DNA from: Belliella alkalica
Lineage (GTDB): Bacteria > Bacteroidota > Bacteroidia > Cytophagales > Cyclobacteriaceae
DNA: 64,000 bases
Direction: 5' to 3'
NCBI RefSeq assembly: GCF_022549785.1
Contig: NZ_JAKZGO010000015.1
Coordinates: 39,541-103,540, forward strand
In this document: piece after piece, positions 26,421 through 35,240 of the stretch
Position numbering within the stretch: position 1 is the stretch's first letter
How the letters are laid out: every line of letters starts with the position of its first letter
Notes under the pieces: generated by a model
Database searches by the model: none
What the model was told of the DNA's origin: nothing
Seen by the model: the letters and a program-made list of their open reading frames with translations, nothing else
Translations under genes and position numbers: made by a program

Positions 26421-26585
26421 TATTAAATATGATTATCCTCAATGACACCAGTAGGGGAATAAAGCAATTCGATCAAGCGGTTAATCGTCGACTATTGACA
26501 GTCGACAGTTGTCAGCATGAATTCTAAGTGTGTACCTAATTTAATGTGGATACTGGTGTGAAAGCTGATATACACAATATTAAAT
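26421..26585 (+). mobile_element. MITE-like element, copy A
   Basis: An element of about 149 bp flanked by perfect 8-bp direct repeats TATTAAAT (26421-26428 and 26578-26585). Ends are imperfect inverted repeats: left ATGATTATCCTCAATGACAC then CAGTA, right (reverse complement) with TATATCAGCTTTCACACCAG then TA. The interior holds GTCGACTATTGACAGTCGAC. No ORF. A close inverted copy lies at 59516-59691 and a divergent copy at 50861-51030. Confidence 0.85.
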
Positions 26586-26737
26586 TTTCAGCAAGATCTA
26601 TTATTTTTTCAGCACAATTTTTTCCGATGATTTATGTAGCCACCTAAGTTTAGATTGTCATTAATCAAGTGAGCCAAAATCTTATTAAAAATCTGACTTT
26701 TCTTTTTTTTATATTTACAATCTTAACCCCTTACGCC

Positions 26738-28873
26738 ATGAATAAATTAATTCAAAACCTTTTAACAATAAGTATAGGAATGAGTATAGCATGTTCTCAA
26801 CAAGAACCGGAATTTAAGCTTCCTGATGTTAAGCCTCCAGTGGCTGCCGTAAAACCTTTCGAGATTACGGCAAAACATGGGCACAAAAGAGTGGATAATT
26901 ACTATTGGCTCAATCAAAGAGAAGACCAAGAAGTGATCGATTATTTGAATGCAGAAAATGCATATCTCGATACAATGATGGCTCATACAAAAGGATTTCA
27001 AGAGGATCTTTTCAAAGAAATGCGGAGCAGAATAAAAGAGGATGATTCTTCAGTTCCTTATAAATTGGGTGATTATTATTACTACTCCAGATATGTTGAA
27101 GGTGGTGAATACCCAATCTATGCACGCAAAAAAGAATCTTTAGACGCCAAAGAGGAGATTGTCATGGATGGTAATGAACTTGGGAAGGGAAAGTCATACT
27201 TGAATTTCTTCACGTCAGTAAGTGAAGATCATAATCTTGCAGCGATCATCATGGATACTGTAGGCAGGAATTTTTATACAGTGGGAATCAAAGACCTTCG
27301 TACAGGTGAAATGTTGCCAGACAAAATTGAAAACATCAGGAGTAGTGCCGTTTGGGCAAATGACAATAAATCATTCTATTATTCGATTCCTGACCCTGTT
27401 ACTTTAAGGAATTTTCAAGTAAAGCGACACATTCTTGGAGAAGATTCTTCTAAGGATGAAATAATTTTTGAGGAAAAGGATCAGACTCTAAGCTGTGGCG
27501 TTGGTAAAACAAAATCAAAGGAATACATCATCATCGGTTCAGGTAGGACAGATGCTTCTTATGCGATGTTTTTGGAAGCTGACAAACCGGGTGATCCAAA
27601 GCTTATTGCACCACTCAAGGACAATGTTCAATATGATGTGGATCATGCTGGTGGGGATAAATTTTATATATATACCAATCAAGATGCTGTAAATTACAAA
27701 CTTGTAGAGGCACCAGTATCGAATCCATCACCATCAAATTGGAAGGATGTGATCCCAAATCGTTCAGATATTTTCTTGGAGAATGTGGATTACTTTAAGA
27801 GTTTTATGGCTGTCCAAGAGACAAAAGAAGGTCTTGCAAAAATCAGGATTATCAAATATCAAGACAAGTCAGAACATGAACTGGAATTTGGTGAGCCTGC
27901 TTACACAGCTAGTTTAGGATACAATCCTGCTTTTGATACAGAAGTGGTTAGATATTCATACACATCGATGACTACCCCAAATTCTGTATATGATTACAAT
28001 ATGCAGAATAGAGATAAAATATTGATGAAAGAACAACCTGTATTGGGTGACTTCAACAAAGAAAATTACCAAACAGAAAGAGTGATGGTGACTGCAAGGG
28101 ACGGTAAAAAAATACCAATGTCACTTGTCTATCGCAAAGATAAATTCAAAAAGGACGGTAGTATGCCAGGTTGGGTATATGCTTATGGTTCGTATGGCTA
28201 TTCGATGGATGCATCATTCAGTAGTACAAGGCTGAGCTTATTGGATAGAGGCTTTGTCTATGCAATAGCACATATCAGAGGAGGCCAAGAGATGGGTGGA
28301 GATTGGTATGAGGATGGCAAAATGATGAACAAAAAGAATACCTTCTATGATTTCATAGATTGTTCCAAATGGTTGCAGGAGAATAATTATGTTGCCAAAG
28401 ACAAATTGTTTGCATCTGGAGGAAGCGCTGGGGGTTTATTGATGGGTGCTGTCTTGAATATGGCACCTGAAGTTTATAAAGGAGTTATCTCTGCGGTAGC
28501 TTTTGTAGATGTAGTAACCACAATGATGGACGAAACCATTCCGTTGACTACTTTCGAATGGTTGGAATGGGGAAATCCAAATATTCAAGAGCAGTATGAG
28601 TATATGCTTTCATATTCTCCATATGACAATGTGGAAGCGAAGAATTATCCGCATATCTTGGCGACCACAGGTCTTCATGACTCCCAAGTTCAGTACTGGG
28701 AGCCTGCTAAGTGGGTAGCGAAACTGAGAACTCTAAAAACGGATGACAACAAACTGTTTCTCTACACAAATATGGATGCAGGACATGGAGGTGCAAGTGG
28801 TCGATTTGAGAGCCTAAAAGAGCTGGCTCGAGAATACGCATTTGTATTCGATATTTTGGAAATCAAAGAATAG
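26738..28873 (+). CDS. S9A-family oligopeptidase B-like lipoprotein
   Basis: Hydrolyses oligopeptides, after basic residues in oligopeptidase B. A GTG at 26669 extends the frame, but ATG at 26738 gives a lipoprotein signal (ISIGMSIAC, Cys19) and a TATATTTA -7-like box lies upstream near 26710, so I chose it; product 711 residues. An N-terminal beta-propeller (VDNYYWLNQREDQEVIDYLN start) precedes the alpha/beta hydrolase: nucleophile Ser563 in SGGSAGGLL, then TGLHDSQV (Asp) and MDAGHGGASG (His). The lipid anchor makes it an envelope peptidase. It has its own terminator and fits the other exported peptidases. Confidence 0.92.
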   Translation: MNKLIQNLLTISIGMSIACSQQEPEFKLPDVKPPVAAVKPFEITAKHGHKRVDNYYWLNQREDQEVIDYLNAENAYLDTMMAHTKGFQEDLFKEMRSRIKEDDSSVPYKLGDYYYYSRYVEGGEYPIYARKKESLDAKEEIVMDGNELGKGKSYLNFFTSVSEDHNLAAIIMDTVGRNFYTVGIKDLRTGEMLPDKIENIRSSAVWANDNKSFYYSIPDPVTLRNFQVKRHILGEDSSKDEIIFEEKDQTLSCGVGKTKSKEYIIIGSGRTDASYAMFLEADKPGDPKLIAPLKDNVQYDVDHAGGDKFYIYTNQDAVNYKLVEAPVSNPSPSNWKDVIPNRSDIFLENVDYFKSFMAVQETKEGLAKIRIIKYQDKSEHELEFGEPAYTASLGYNPAFDTEVVRYSYTSMTTPNSVYDYNMQNRDKILMKEQPVLGDFNKENYQTERVMVTARDGKKIPMSLVYRKDKFKKDGSMPGWVYAYGSYGYSMDASFSSTRLSLLDRGFVYAIAHIRGGQEMGGDWYEDGKMMNKKNTFYDFIDCSKWLQENNYVAKDKLFASGGSAGGLLMGAVLNMAPEVYKGVISAVAFVDVVTTMMDETIPLTTFEWLEWGNPNIQEQYEYMLSYSPYDNVEAKNYPHILATTGLHDSQVQYWEPAKWVAKLRTLKTDDNKLFLYTNMDAGHGGASGRFESLKELAREYAFVFDILEIKE

Positions 28874-28896
28874 AATTGTCTCTCAAAAATAATTAG

Positions 28897-28930
28897 CCGC
28901 TATATTGGAAACAGTGTAGCGGTTTTTTTT
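28897..28930 (+). terminator. Rho-independent terminator of the S9A peptidase gene
   Basis: Stem CCGCTA (28897-28902) with TAGCGG (28917-28922), then eight T. Confidence 0.8.
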
Positions 28931-29034
28931 AGCCTCGTAAACTGAGTGTTTTTGCGTATTGTTGCGATTTGTTATTTAAATATCTTGATTTATTACAATA
29001 TAAATTAAAATAATTCAATGAAAAAAATAGTAAA

Positions 29035-29082
29035 ATACCCTGTAGTTGGTATTTTTTGAAATAAAATATATAGTTACATTTG
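29035..29082 (+). promoter_or_regulatory. Regulon motif site 8 with complete -33/-7 promoter
   Basis: ATACCCTGTAGTTGGTATTT (29035-29054) is a near-perfect inverted repeat (AATACC/GGTATT). A -33 TTTG (29055-29058) and a perfect -7 box TACATTTG (29075-29082), 21 bp after GGTATT, follow. No protein gene lies downstream on this strand, so it should drive a small RNA. Confidence 0.7.
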
Positions 29083-29088
29083 TCTCGG

Positions 29089-29213
29089 GTGATTAAACAA
29101 TTTTTCTTTGGCATTAGCCAAACTCGATAACTTTGAAAGGCTATTTTTTTAGCCTTTCGCTTTTTATAAACAAAAAAGCTCTTTCAAGTCTTGGACCTGA
29201 AAGAGCTTTTTTT
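29089..29213 (+). ncRNA. Candidate small regulatory RNA
   Basis: Starts about 7 bases after the -7 box of site 8. It contains a perfect hairpin TTTGGC-ATTA-GCCAAA (29107-29122) and a second GAAAGGCTA-TTTTTT-TAGCCTTTC (29135-29158) followed by GCTTTTTAT, which may terminate it at about 29166; otherwise it ends at the bidirectional terminator at 29213. Expected size about 80-125 nt. No open frame of note on this strand. Its promoter motif is shared with pgi, which suggests a role in carbon metabolism; that is inference. Confidence 0.5.
29172..29213. terminator. Bidirectional terminator between small RNA and gdh
   Basis: AAAAAAGCTCTTTCA (29172-29186) and TGAAAGAGCTTTTTT (29198-29212) form a 15-bp stem with an 11-base loop. 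The A/T tails serve both strands: plus for the small RNA, minus for glutamate dehydrogenase whose stop is 24 bp away. Confidence 0.9.
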
Positions 29214-29236
29214 GTATTCTATTAAATTCAACTTTT

Positions 29237-30655
29237 TTAAGGGAAAATACCTAGGTCAGTGTAGCTGATTGCAATCCTTTCTATTGCAAGTATGAAGGCT
29301 GCAGTTCGAAGACTCGGTATGTTTTTACTTTTTCTAGTAGAGTTCATTGCGTGATATGCCTCTACCATCGTTTCTTCAAGTCCTGAAAGTACGAGGTCTC
29401 TTTCTGATGCTCCTTTGATAAGACCATCTTTTTCCATATCTGTAAATTCTTCACCCGTAGCATTTTCTATAGTTCCAAGGAGCTTTCTGTATTTCTCCAT
29501 GTCATATCGCTTTTCCAATTTCCCGAAAGATACTCTTGAGAGATTCTTGAGCCACTCAAAATATGAAACTGTAACACCACCTGCATTGAGGTACATATCT
29601 GGTATTACCAAGATATTTTTTTCTAGCAATATTCTCTCAGCTTCCTGGGTCACAGGGCCATTTGCAGCTTCTCCGATTATTTTTGCTTTGATTTTGTCAG
29701 CATTTTCCAAGGTAATTTGATTTTCAAGTGCTGCCGGTACCAAAATATCGCATTCATATGTCAATAATTCTAGACTGTTCTTTATGAATTCACCCTTTGG
29801 ATAACCTTTGAATCCTTTGTTTTTGAGTTGATAAGACTTGAGGGCTTCTATGTCTATTCCTGATGGGTCATATATACCTCCATTCCATTCAGCAACTGCT
29901 ACTATTTTTGCTCCAGCCTCTTGGATATACTTGGCTGAGTAATACCCTACATTTCCCAAACCTTGGATAATGACAGTTTTATCTTTCATACCTGGCTTGA
30001 GCCCAAGTGCAGCCATGTCTTCTTCGACATTCACAGCTTCTCTGATTCCAAAAAAGACGCCTTGCCCTGTAGCCTCTGTTCGTCCATCGATACCATGTTG
30101 TGATAATGGTTTTCCGGTTACGCAACCTTTTGCATTGATCAGTTCGGGATTGAAGGCTTCATAAGTATCAACAATCCACGCCATTTCACGTGCACTTGTA
30201 CCATAATCAGGTGCAGGAACATCTATCGCGGGACCTATAAATTTTTTCTTGATCAATTCGGAAGTATAACGTCTTGTTATTTTTTCCAATTGATTGACAT
30301 TGTACTCCAGTGGATTGATTCTCACACCACCTTTGGCACCTCCAAAAGGAACATTTACCAATGCACACTTGTAAGTCATCAAAGCGGCAAGACCTTTTAC
30401 TTCATCCTCGTTGACATGCTCACTATATCTGATACCACCTTTTACTGGCAATTTGTGATGGGAGTGTTGCACTCTATAGCCCGTCAACGTTTCATAAGTA
30501 CCATCATCATTTCTGAGTGGAAAATTAAACTTATAAATGCTATTGCATTGCTTAATCTGTTCAATAAGTCCAGGATTTAGATTCATATATTTTGCAGCAT
30601 CATCTACGAAACCACAAACATCCTGAAATAAACTATAGTCTTTCTGCTTACTCAT
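29237..30655 (-). CDS. gdh: Glutamate dehydrogenase (Glu/Leu/Phe/Val family)
   Basis: Interconverts glutamate and 2-oxoglutarate plus ammonia. 472 residues with YRVQHSHHKLPVKGGIRY (substrate lysine region), the catalytic PFGGAKGGVR, DVPAPDYGTSAREMAWI, the nucleotide-binding IIQGLGNVGYYSAKYIQEAG and C-terminal NAGGVTVSYFEW. Cofactor preference (NAD or NADP) is not certain from this. It would take up glutamate formed by histidine degradation (hut genes at 37-43 kb). Monocistronic, with a bidirectional terminator at the 3' end. Confidence 0.94.
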   Translation of the reverse strand: MSKQKDYSLFQDVCGFVDDAAKYMNLNPGLIEQIKQCNSIYKFNFPLRNDDGTYETLTGYRVQHSHHKLPVKGGIRYSEHVNEDEVKGLAALMTYKCALVNVPFGGAKGGVRINPLEYNVNQLEKITRRYTSELIKKKFIGPAIDVPAPDYGTSAREMAWIVDTYEAFNPELINAKGCVTGKPLSQHGIDGRTEATGQGVFFGIREAVNVEEDMAALGLKPGMKDKTVIIQGLGNVGYYSAKYIQEAGAKIVAVAEWNGGIYDPSGIDIEALKSYQLKNKGFKGYPKGEFIKNSLELLTYECDILVPAALENQITLENADKIKAKIIGEAANGPVTQEAERILLEKNILVIPDMYLNAGGVTVSYFEWLKNLSRVSFGKLEKRYDMEKYRKLLGTIENATGEEFTDMEKDGLIKGASERDLVLSGLEETMVEAYHAMNSTRKSKNIPSLRTAAFILAIERIAISYTDLGIFP

Positions 30656-30775
30656 AAAAATTGTTATTTTTGGTTATATCCCTAAGTTACGAATCATTTA
30701 AATCAAGTCATTAGAAGAAAATTGAAATCTATAGAAATATTCTGTTAAAATCTCATTATCAACTAACTAAAATTT

Positions 30776-31876
30776 TTAGTTTCCTGTGATATTGTTGATT
30801 TTTTCCCAAATCAAATCAAGAAATTGGAAAGAGACCAACGAGTTGTCAGCATCCATGCCAAACCTAATAAGAACCAAGTTTTTAGAAGGTACTACGCAAA
30901 CGAATTGACCATCTTTACCCAATCCTGATATCATATCTTCTGGAGCATTGGGTAGTATGGGCCCAGGTAAAATAATCTGTAGAGAAGGGATCATGTAACT
31001 TCTTTTGCCATTAAGCCACCATAAGTACCCATAGCTTTCATTGATCGTTTGCGAAGTTGTTGTCATTTGGTTCAAAAAATCTTTATCATCTATTATTGAT
31101 TCTCCTTTCCATTTGCCATCGGCTAAAACCAATAATCCAAACCTTGCTGCAGATCTTGTATCACTAAAATAAACATTATTAACCCCAATCCTTTGCCAAG
31201 AACCTCTCATCCCAATTTTTGAAGCAATTTTGGAATCAAAATATGAATCAAAAGATTTGCCACTTGCTTTTTCAATCACTTGATCAAGTATTGTATAAGG
31301 AGCATTATGGTAAGCCCAACGTGTGCCAGGTTCTGCTTTAAAAAGTAACTTTTCTGGGGAATAATCGTCACTTCCATTAACTGATTCATCCAACCCAGAA
31401 GTCATAGTCAATTGATGCCAAATAGTAATTTTTTTTTCTTGATCAGGATTTAAAGAGGTCCAAGCATCACCCAGGTATTTTGAACTTGGATCTAGAATGG
31501 ATAATAATTCTTCCTCTTGTGCTATCCCGACGAGTGTTGCAGTCAATATCTTTCCAGCAGAAGCCCAATACCAACTTGAATTTTTGTCAAAACTTTGACT
31601 TCCAATTAACCTGTTTCCAAAATATTTTTCAATGACAATCTTACCATCTTTCAAAATTATGAAACCTCGCGTGTTACCTTCTTCCAATACTTCAAACAGA
31701 TCATCCAATTCTTCAGTCTTCCAATTTAGCGATGCTGGGCTTATAGTTTCCCATTCATCAGGACCTATTGGAGGAAAATACAGTTCATTGTTAGAATTGT
31801 TTTCTGTTTCTTTACATGAAAATAAAAGTAGAACTGCAAGGAGAAGATTTGGGACAATTTTTTTTATTTCTATCAT
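30776..31876 (-). CDS. Serine hydrolase lipoprotein, beta-lactamase family
   Basis: 366 residues with lipoprotein signal (LLLAVLLLFSC). Class C beta-lactamase/penicillin-binding-protein-like motifs: SAGK as SxxK in YWASAGKILTATLVG, YHN as YxN in WAYHNAPYTI, and LTMTSGLDE. The C-terminal SYGYLWWLNGKRSYMIPSLQ and GLGKDGQFVCVVPSKNLVLI belong to the same family of envelope esterases/peptidases. Substrate unknown. Divergent from the GHL10 gene 68 bp away, so their promoters overlap. Confidence 0.9.
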   Translation of the reverse strand: MIEIKKIVPNLLLAVLLLFSCKETENNSNNELYFPPIGPDEWETISPASLNWKTEELDDLFEVLEEGNTRGFIILKDGKIVIEKYFGNRLIGSQSFDKNSSWYWASAGKILTATLVGIAQEEELLSILDPSSKYLGDAWTSLNPDQEKKITIWHQLTMTSGLDESVNGSDDYSPEKLLFKAEPGTRWAYHNAPYTILDQVIEKASGKSFDSYFDSKIASKIGMRGSWQRIGVNNVYFSDTRSAARFGLLVLADGKWKGESIIDDKDFLNQMTTTSQTINESYGYLWWLNGKRSYMIPSLQIILPGPILPNAPEDMISGLGKDGQFVCVVPSKNLVLIRFGMDADNSLVSFQFLDLIWEKINNITGN

Positions 31877-31944
31877 GATCGTATTGATAATGCATTAAAA
31901 ATCGTAAAAAATTCTCAGATTTATATTTTAAAATATTAAGAAGG

Positions 31945-33609
31945 ATGAAATGCCCCACATTATTTAAATATGTATCTATTAAAGTTCTTGTGTTTTTGCT
32001 TTTTGTATTTCTATTATTTTCATGCGGAACCTCAAAAAAGTTTGTAAAACACACAGATTCTCGGCCAAAAAAGCATTTACCTGTTATGCTTCCTAAGCAA
32101 AACGGTACTTTACCTGAAGGAAATAAGGAAAGCTTTTATACCGTTTCAGAAATTGATTTGAACCAAGAAAACCGTGAGTTTAGAGGGGTTTGGATAGCAA
32201 CTGTGGCCAACATCGATTGGCCTAAATTGGGTACAGATACTTGGGATAAACAAAAAGCAGATTTCTTAGCACTATTAGACTATTATCAAGGATTGAACTT
32301 CAATGCTGTCATTGTGCAGATAAGGGCTGCTGGAGATGCGTTTTACCCATCTAGATACGCGCCATGGTCTAGATATTTGACGGGGCAAGAAGGTGTAAAG
32401 CCAAAAACACTTGAAGACCCGCTGTCCTGGATGATATTGCAAGCTCACCTCCGAGGTTTTGAGTTTCATGCTTGGCTCAATCCATATCGCGCTACATTTG
32501 ACTTGAATGTTTCAAGGTTGAGCATAGAACATGATTTTTTTTTGCATCGTGATTGGATGATTCAGTATGGCTCAAAATTTTATTATAACCCAGGAATCCC
32601 TGAAGTTAGATCGCATCTTTTGAATATTATCGAAGAAGTAGTGAAAAATTATGATATTGATGCCATTCATTTTGATGATTATTTTTATCCTTACAAAATT
32701 GAAAATCAAGTGTTTAGTGATGAAAGTGCCTACAGGAAATATGGAATTGGAAAGAGTTTAGATGATTGGCGAAGGGAGAATGTAAATCTTTTGATAAAAG
32801 AAGTACATCAAAAAATAAAAATCACTAAGCCATGGGTTCAATTTGGAATAAGTCCCTTTGGAGTATGGAGGAATAGTGACAAGGATCCAAATGGGTCAAA
32901 TACAAAAGGAGGCGTGACAAACTACGATGATTTGTATGCGGACCCTATCGCTTGGATGAAAAATAAATGGGTTGATTATTTGATTCCACAGCTTTATTGG
33001 AGTATGGATTATAAATTAGCATCACATAAAGAGCTAGTGATGTGGTGGTCAAAAAACAGCCATAATACTAAGATATATGTGGGAAATGGACCTTATAAAA
33101 TCCGAGACAATTCAGATCTCGCTTGGAATGATCCTAATGAATTATCAAAGCAAGTTTCTCTGGCAAAATCAACAAGTGGTATTGAAGGTAATGCATACTT
33201 TTCTGCACGTTCGCTATATGCAAAAAACACTGATGTCGCACAGATGCTTCTCGACCTACATTATAAATCAAAGGTATTGACACCAAGCTTTGATAAAGCT
33301 TCAATTGAAACTCCCATCCGATCAACACAGATAGAACTGATTTCAAGAGTAAATGGTCTGCAATTGTTTATGCCAAATTCAGTAGATCCAAATTATAGAT
33401 TTGCTATTGTATATTCTGGTAATGACCTTCAGGATATTGCTGCTAAAAAGGGATATGTTAGTAGACAGCAAGTTTACCTAAGTGACAAAAATAGGTATGG
33501 ATTTGTATTGGATTCAAAAACGTCTGATTTTCAATATATTGTTGTTAGCTTCATTGATAGGTTTGGTAGAGAATCAAAGGCAAAAGTGTTTGAGCTAAAG
33601 TCTAAATAA
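31945..33609 (+). CDS. GHL10-type glycosidase lipoprotein (DUF187/YngK-like)
   Basis: 554 residues with a lipoprotein signal (LFVFLLFSCG). From residue 72: REFRGVWIATVANIDWPKLG, then FNAVIVQIRAAGDAFYPS, GFEFHAWLNPYRATFD, NYDIDAIHFDDYFYPY and WVDYLIPQLYWSMDYKLASH, all typical of the GHL10 (beta/alpha)8 barrel, followed by a C-terminal beta domain. Family members are glycosidases; some act on peptidoglycan or other polymers, but substrate here is not known. The start of the GNAT gene directly abuts its stop codon, so they form an operon. Confidence 0.92.
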   Translation: MKCPTLFKYVSIKVLVFLLFVFLLFSCGTSKKFVKHTDSRPKKHLPVMLPKQNGTLPEGNKESFYTVSEIDLNQENREFRGVWIATVANIDWPKLGTDTWDKQKADFLALLDYYQGLNFNAVIVQIRAAGDAFYPSRYAPWSRYLTGQEGVKPKTLEDPLSWMILQAHLRGFEFHAWLNPYRATFDLNVSRLSIEHDFFLHRDWMIQYGSKFYYNPGIPEVRSHLLNIIEEVVKNYDIDAIHFDDYFYPYKIENQVFSDESAYRKYGIGKSLDDWRRENVNLLIKEVHQKIKITKPWVQFGISPFGVWRNSDKDPNGSNTKGGVTNYDDLYADPIAWMKNKWVDYLIPQLYWSMDYKLASHKELVMWWSKNSHNTKIYVGNGPYKIRDNSDLAWNDPNELSKQVSLAKSTSGIEGNAYFSARSLYAKNTDVAQMLLDLHYKSKVLTPSFDKASIETPIRSTQIELISRVNGLQLFMPNSVDPNYRFAIVYSGNDLQDIAAKKGYVSRQQVYLSDKNRYGFVLDSKTSDFQYIVVSFIDRFGRESKAKVFELKSK

Positions 33610-34551
33610 ATGTATATAAGAACAGCTACTTTGGCAGATATCCCTAAAATAGTTTCTTTGTTGAAATTGTCATTGGGAGAGCAAATGATACCTAAATCAG
33701 AAGCTTTTTGGATGTGGAAGCATATTGAAAATCCTTTTGGAGAATCATTGTCTTTGGTAGCGGAAGATAAAGGGGAAATAGTAGCTGTAAGAGCATTCAT
33801 GAAATGGGAATGGATTTATCAGAGTAGAACCTTTAAGGCTTTGAGAGCAGTTGACACAGCAGTACACCCATTGTATCAAGGTAAAGGATTATTTACAAAA
33901 CTTACCAGAATGCTAGTTGAAAAAGCCAAGCTTGATGGGTATGATTTTATATTCAATACCCCAAACAAAAAAAGTTTAGTAGGATATTGTAAAATGGGCT
34001 GGGTAAAAAGTGGACGAATTCCAGTTACCATTCAGTTTAATAGTTTTTTTGTAGGAAAAAAACAAAATGAGCTTTTAGATATTGATGAAAATTTATTTAT
34101 AGATACAATAAAAAAGATCAAGTTTTCTACAAATGGGATTAGGAAAAAAATTGATCACAATTTTCTTAAATGGAGATATCTAGATTGTCCAGTACACGAT
34201 TATCGTTTTTATACTGATGGAGAATTTTTCATGTTTGTTTATAGATTGAAGAGGAAATCTACTTGGAAAGAAATGAGAATTGTTGAATTGTTTTTCCTTA
34301 AAGAAATGGTAGAATTAGATCTTAAAGAAATTTTCAAAAGGATTCAATCAATTCAAACTACACATCAGGTTAACTATACCACAATAATTGGATCTGAGTT
34401 CGAAGTAAAAATGAAAGGTGTTTTTACTATTTCAAAAGTTCAAATTGGACCTATTTTGACTATCAAGGATTTAAATTTAAAAGGAATGAAATCTGTCATT
34501 TTTGAGAAGGCTAACTGGGATTATAAATTAGGGGATTTAGAGCTTTTTTAG
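33610..34551 (+). CDS. GNAT-family N-acetyltransferase
   Basis: 313 residues. Acetyl-CoA binding motif A: AVDTAVHPLYQGKGLFTKLT, followed by FIFNTPNKKSLVGYCKMGWV, a common GNAT beta5/alpha4 block. The C-terminal half (about 150-313) is an additional domain of unknown function that may be a second, degenerate GNAT fold. The ATG follows the GHL10 stop codon with no gap, so the two are translationally coupled; a role in cell-envelope sugar modification is plausible. Its stop abuts that of the convergent REC gene. Confidence 0.85.
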   Translation: MYIRTATLADIPKIVSLLKLSLGEQMIPKSEAFWMWKHIENPFGESLSLVAEDKGEIVAVRAFMKWEWIYQSRTFKALRAVDTAVHPLYQGKGLFTKLTRMLVEKAKLDGYDFIFNTPNKKSLVGYCKMGWVKSGRIPVTIQFNSFFVGKKQNELLDIDENLFIDTIKKIKFSTNGIRKKIDHNFLKWRYLDCPVHDYRFYTDGEFFMFVYRLKRKSTWKEMRIVELFFLKEMVELDLKEIFKRIQSIQTTHQVNYTTIIGSEFEVKMKGVFTISKVQIGPILTIKDLNLKGMKSVIFEKANWDYKLGDLELF

Positions 34552-34983
34552 TCATTTGGAGTAATTAAAGAATTTTTCGATTGCATCGATCGACTCAATC
34601 GAAAAAGGTTTAATTATATATCCATATACATCTAAATTCGAATTAATTCTATCTATATCTTCTTTAATCGTCGAACTTGATAATACTACTATCCTAAAGT
34701 TTCTCTTGATATGGGAATCTAATAAGTTATACTTTTCAATAAAATCCCAACCACTGAATACTGGCATATTCAAATCCAATAGTATTAAAACTGGATTTTT
34801 GTTGACAATATGTTTTTGGACTTCAACTATCTGGTTAAGATAATGAAAAGCTTCCAGTCCATCTTCAAACTTCCATATTTTGTGAAGATATCCCGCTCTA
34901 CGTAAAAATTTAGAGTTCAATATATTGATTACAGGGTCATCATCAATCAAAAGTATAGATTCAAACTCGTTTATATTAGTCAT
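34552..34983 (-). CDS. Stand-alone response regulator receiver protein
   Basis: 143 residues consisting only of a receiver domain: ILLIDDDPVINILNSKFLRR acidic pair, phosphoacceptor Asp in LILLDLNMPVFSGWD, VLSSS (switch Ser/Thr) and YIIKPFS (Lys). No output domain. Such CheY-like proteins act by protein contact, often downstream of hybrid kinases. No adjacent kinase; the orphan kinase at 54586 is 20 kb away. Convergent with the GNAT gene with no bases between the two stop codons. Confidence 0.92.
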   Translation of the reverse strand: MTNINEFESILLIDDDPVINILNSKFLRRAGYLHKIWKFEDGLEAFHYLNQIVEVQKHIVNKNPVLILLDLNMPVFSGWDFIEKYNLLDSHIKRNFRIVVLSSSTIKEDIDRINSNLDVYGYIIKPFSIESIDAIEKFFNYSK

Positions 34984-35099
34984 AAAATTTAATATATAAA
35001 ATTTAAATTTAGTTTTATAAAAAGCAAAGATTTAAAAGATAAAATGCCTATTAAATCTAATATATTGTGCAAATTTTACAATAAATTATTACGTTTCCT

Positions 35100-35147
35100 A
35101 TACCAAGTAGTTGGTATTTTTTATAAAAATCTGCAAAAATAATTGTT
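35100..35147 (+). promoter_or_regulatory. Regulon motif site 9 with pgi promoter
   Basis: ATACCAAGTAGTTGGTATTT (35100-35119) contains the perfect palindrome TACCAA-GTAG-TTGGTA. A weaker -7 box TAATTGTT (35140-35147) lies 21 bp after GGTATT. It is closest to site 8 before the small RNA. pgi starts 121 bp beyond the motif. Confidence 0.6.
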
Positions 35148-35240
35148 TAGGAGCCCAAGGTGTTTTACGATTTTTCATTTCCTTTTTTACCTCCAAATAT
35201 TAATATTACTTTTATGGTATATATCAAATCAATTTCTTAA

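Noticed and set aside
28929..29114. 61-codon minus-strand frame
   Set aside because: AT-rich low-complexity translation (many N, Y, F, K), overlaps a clear plus-strand promoter and hairpins.
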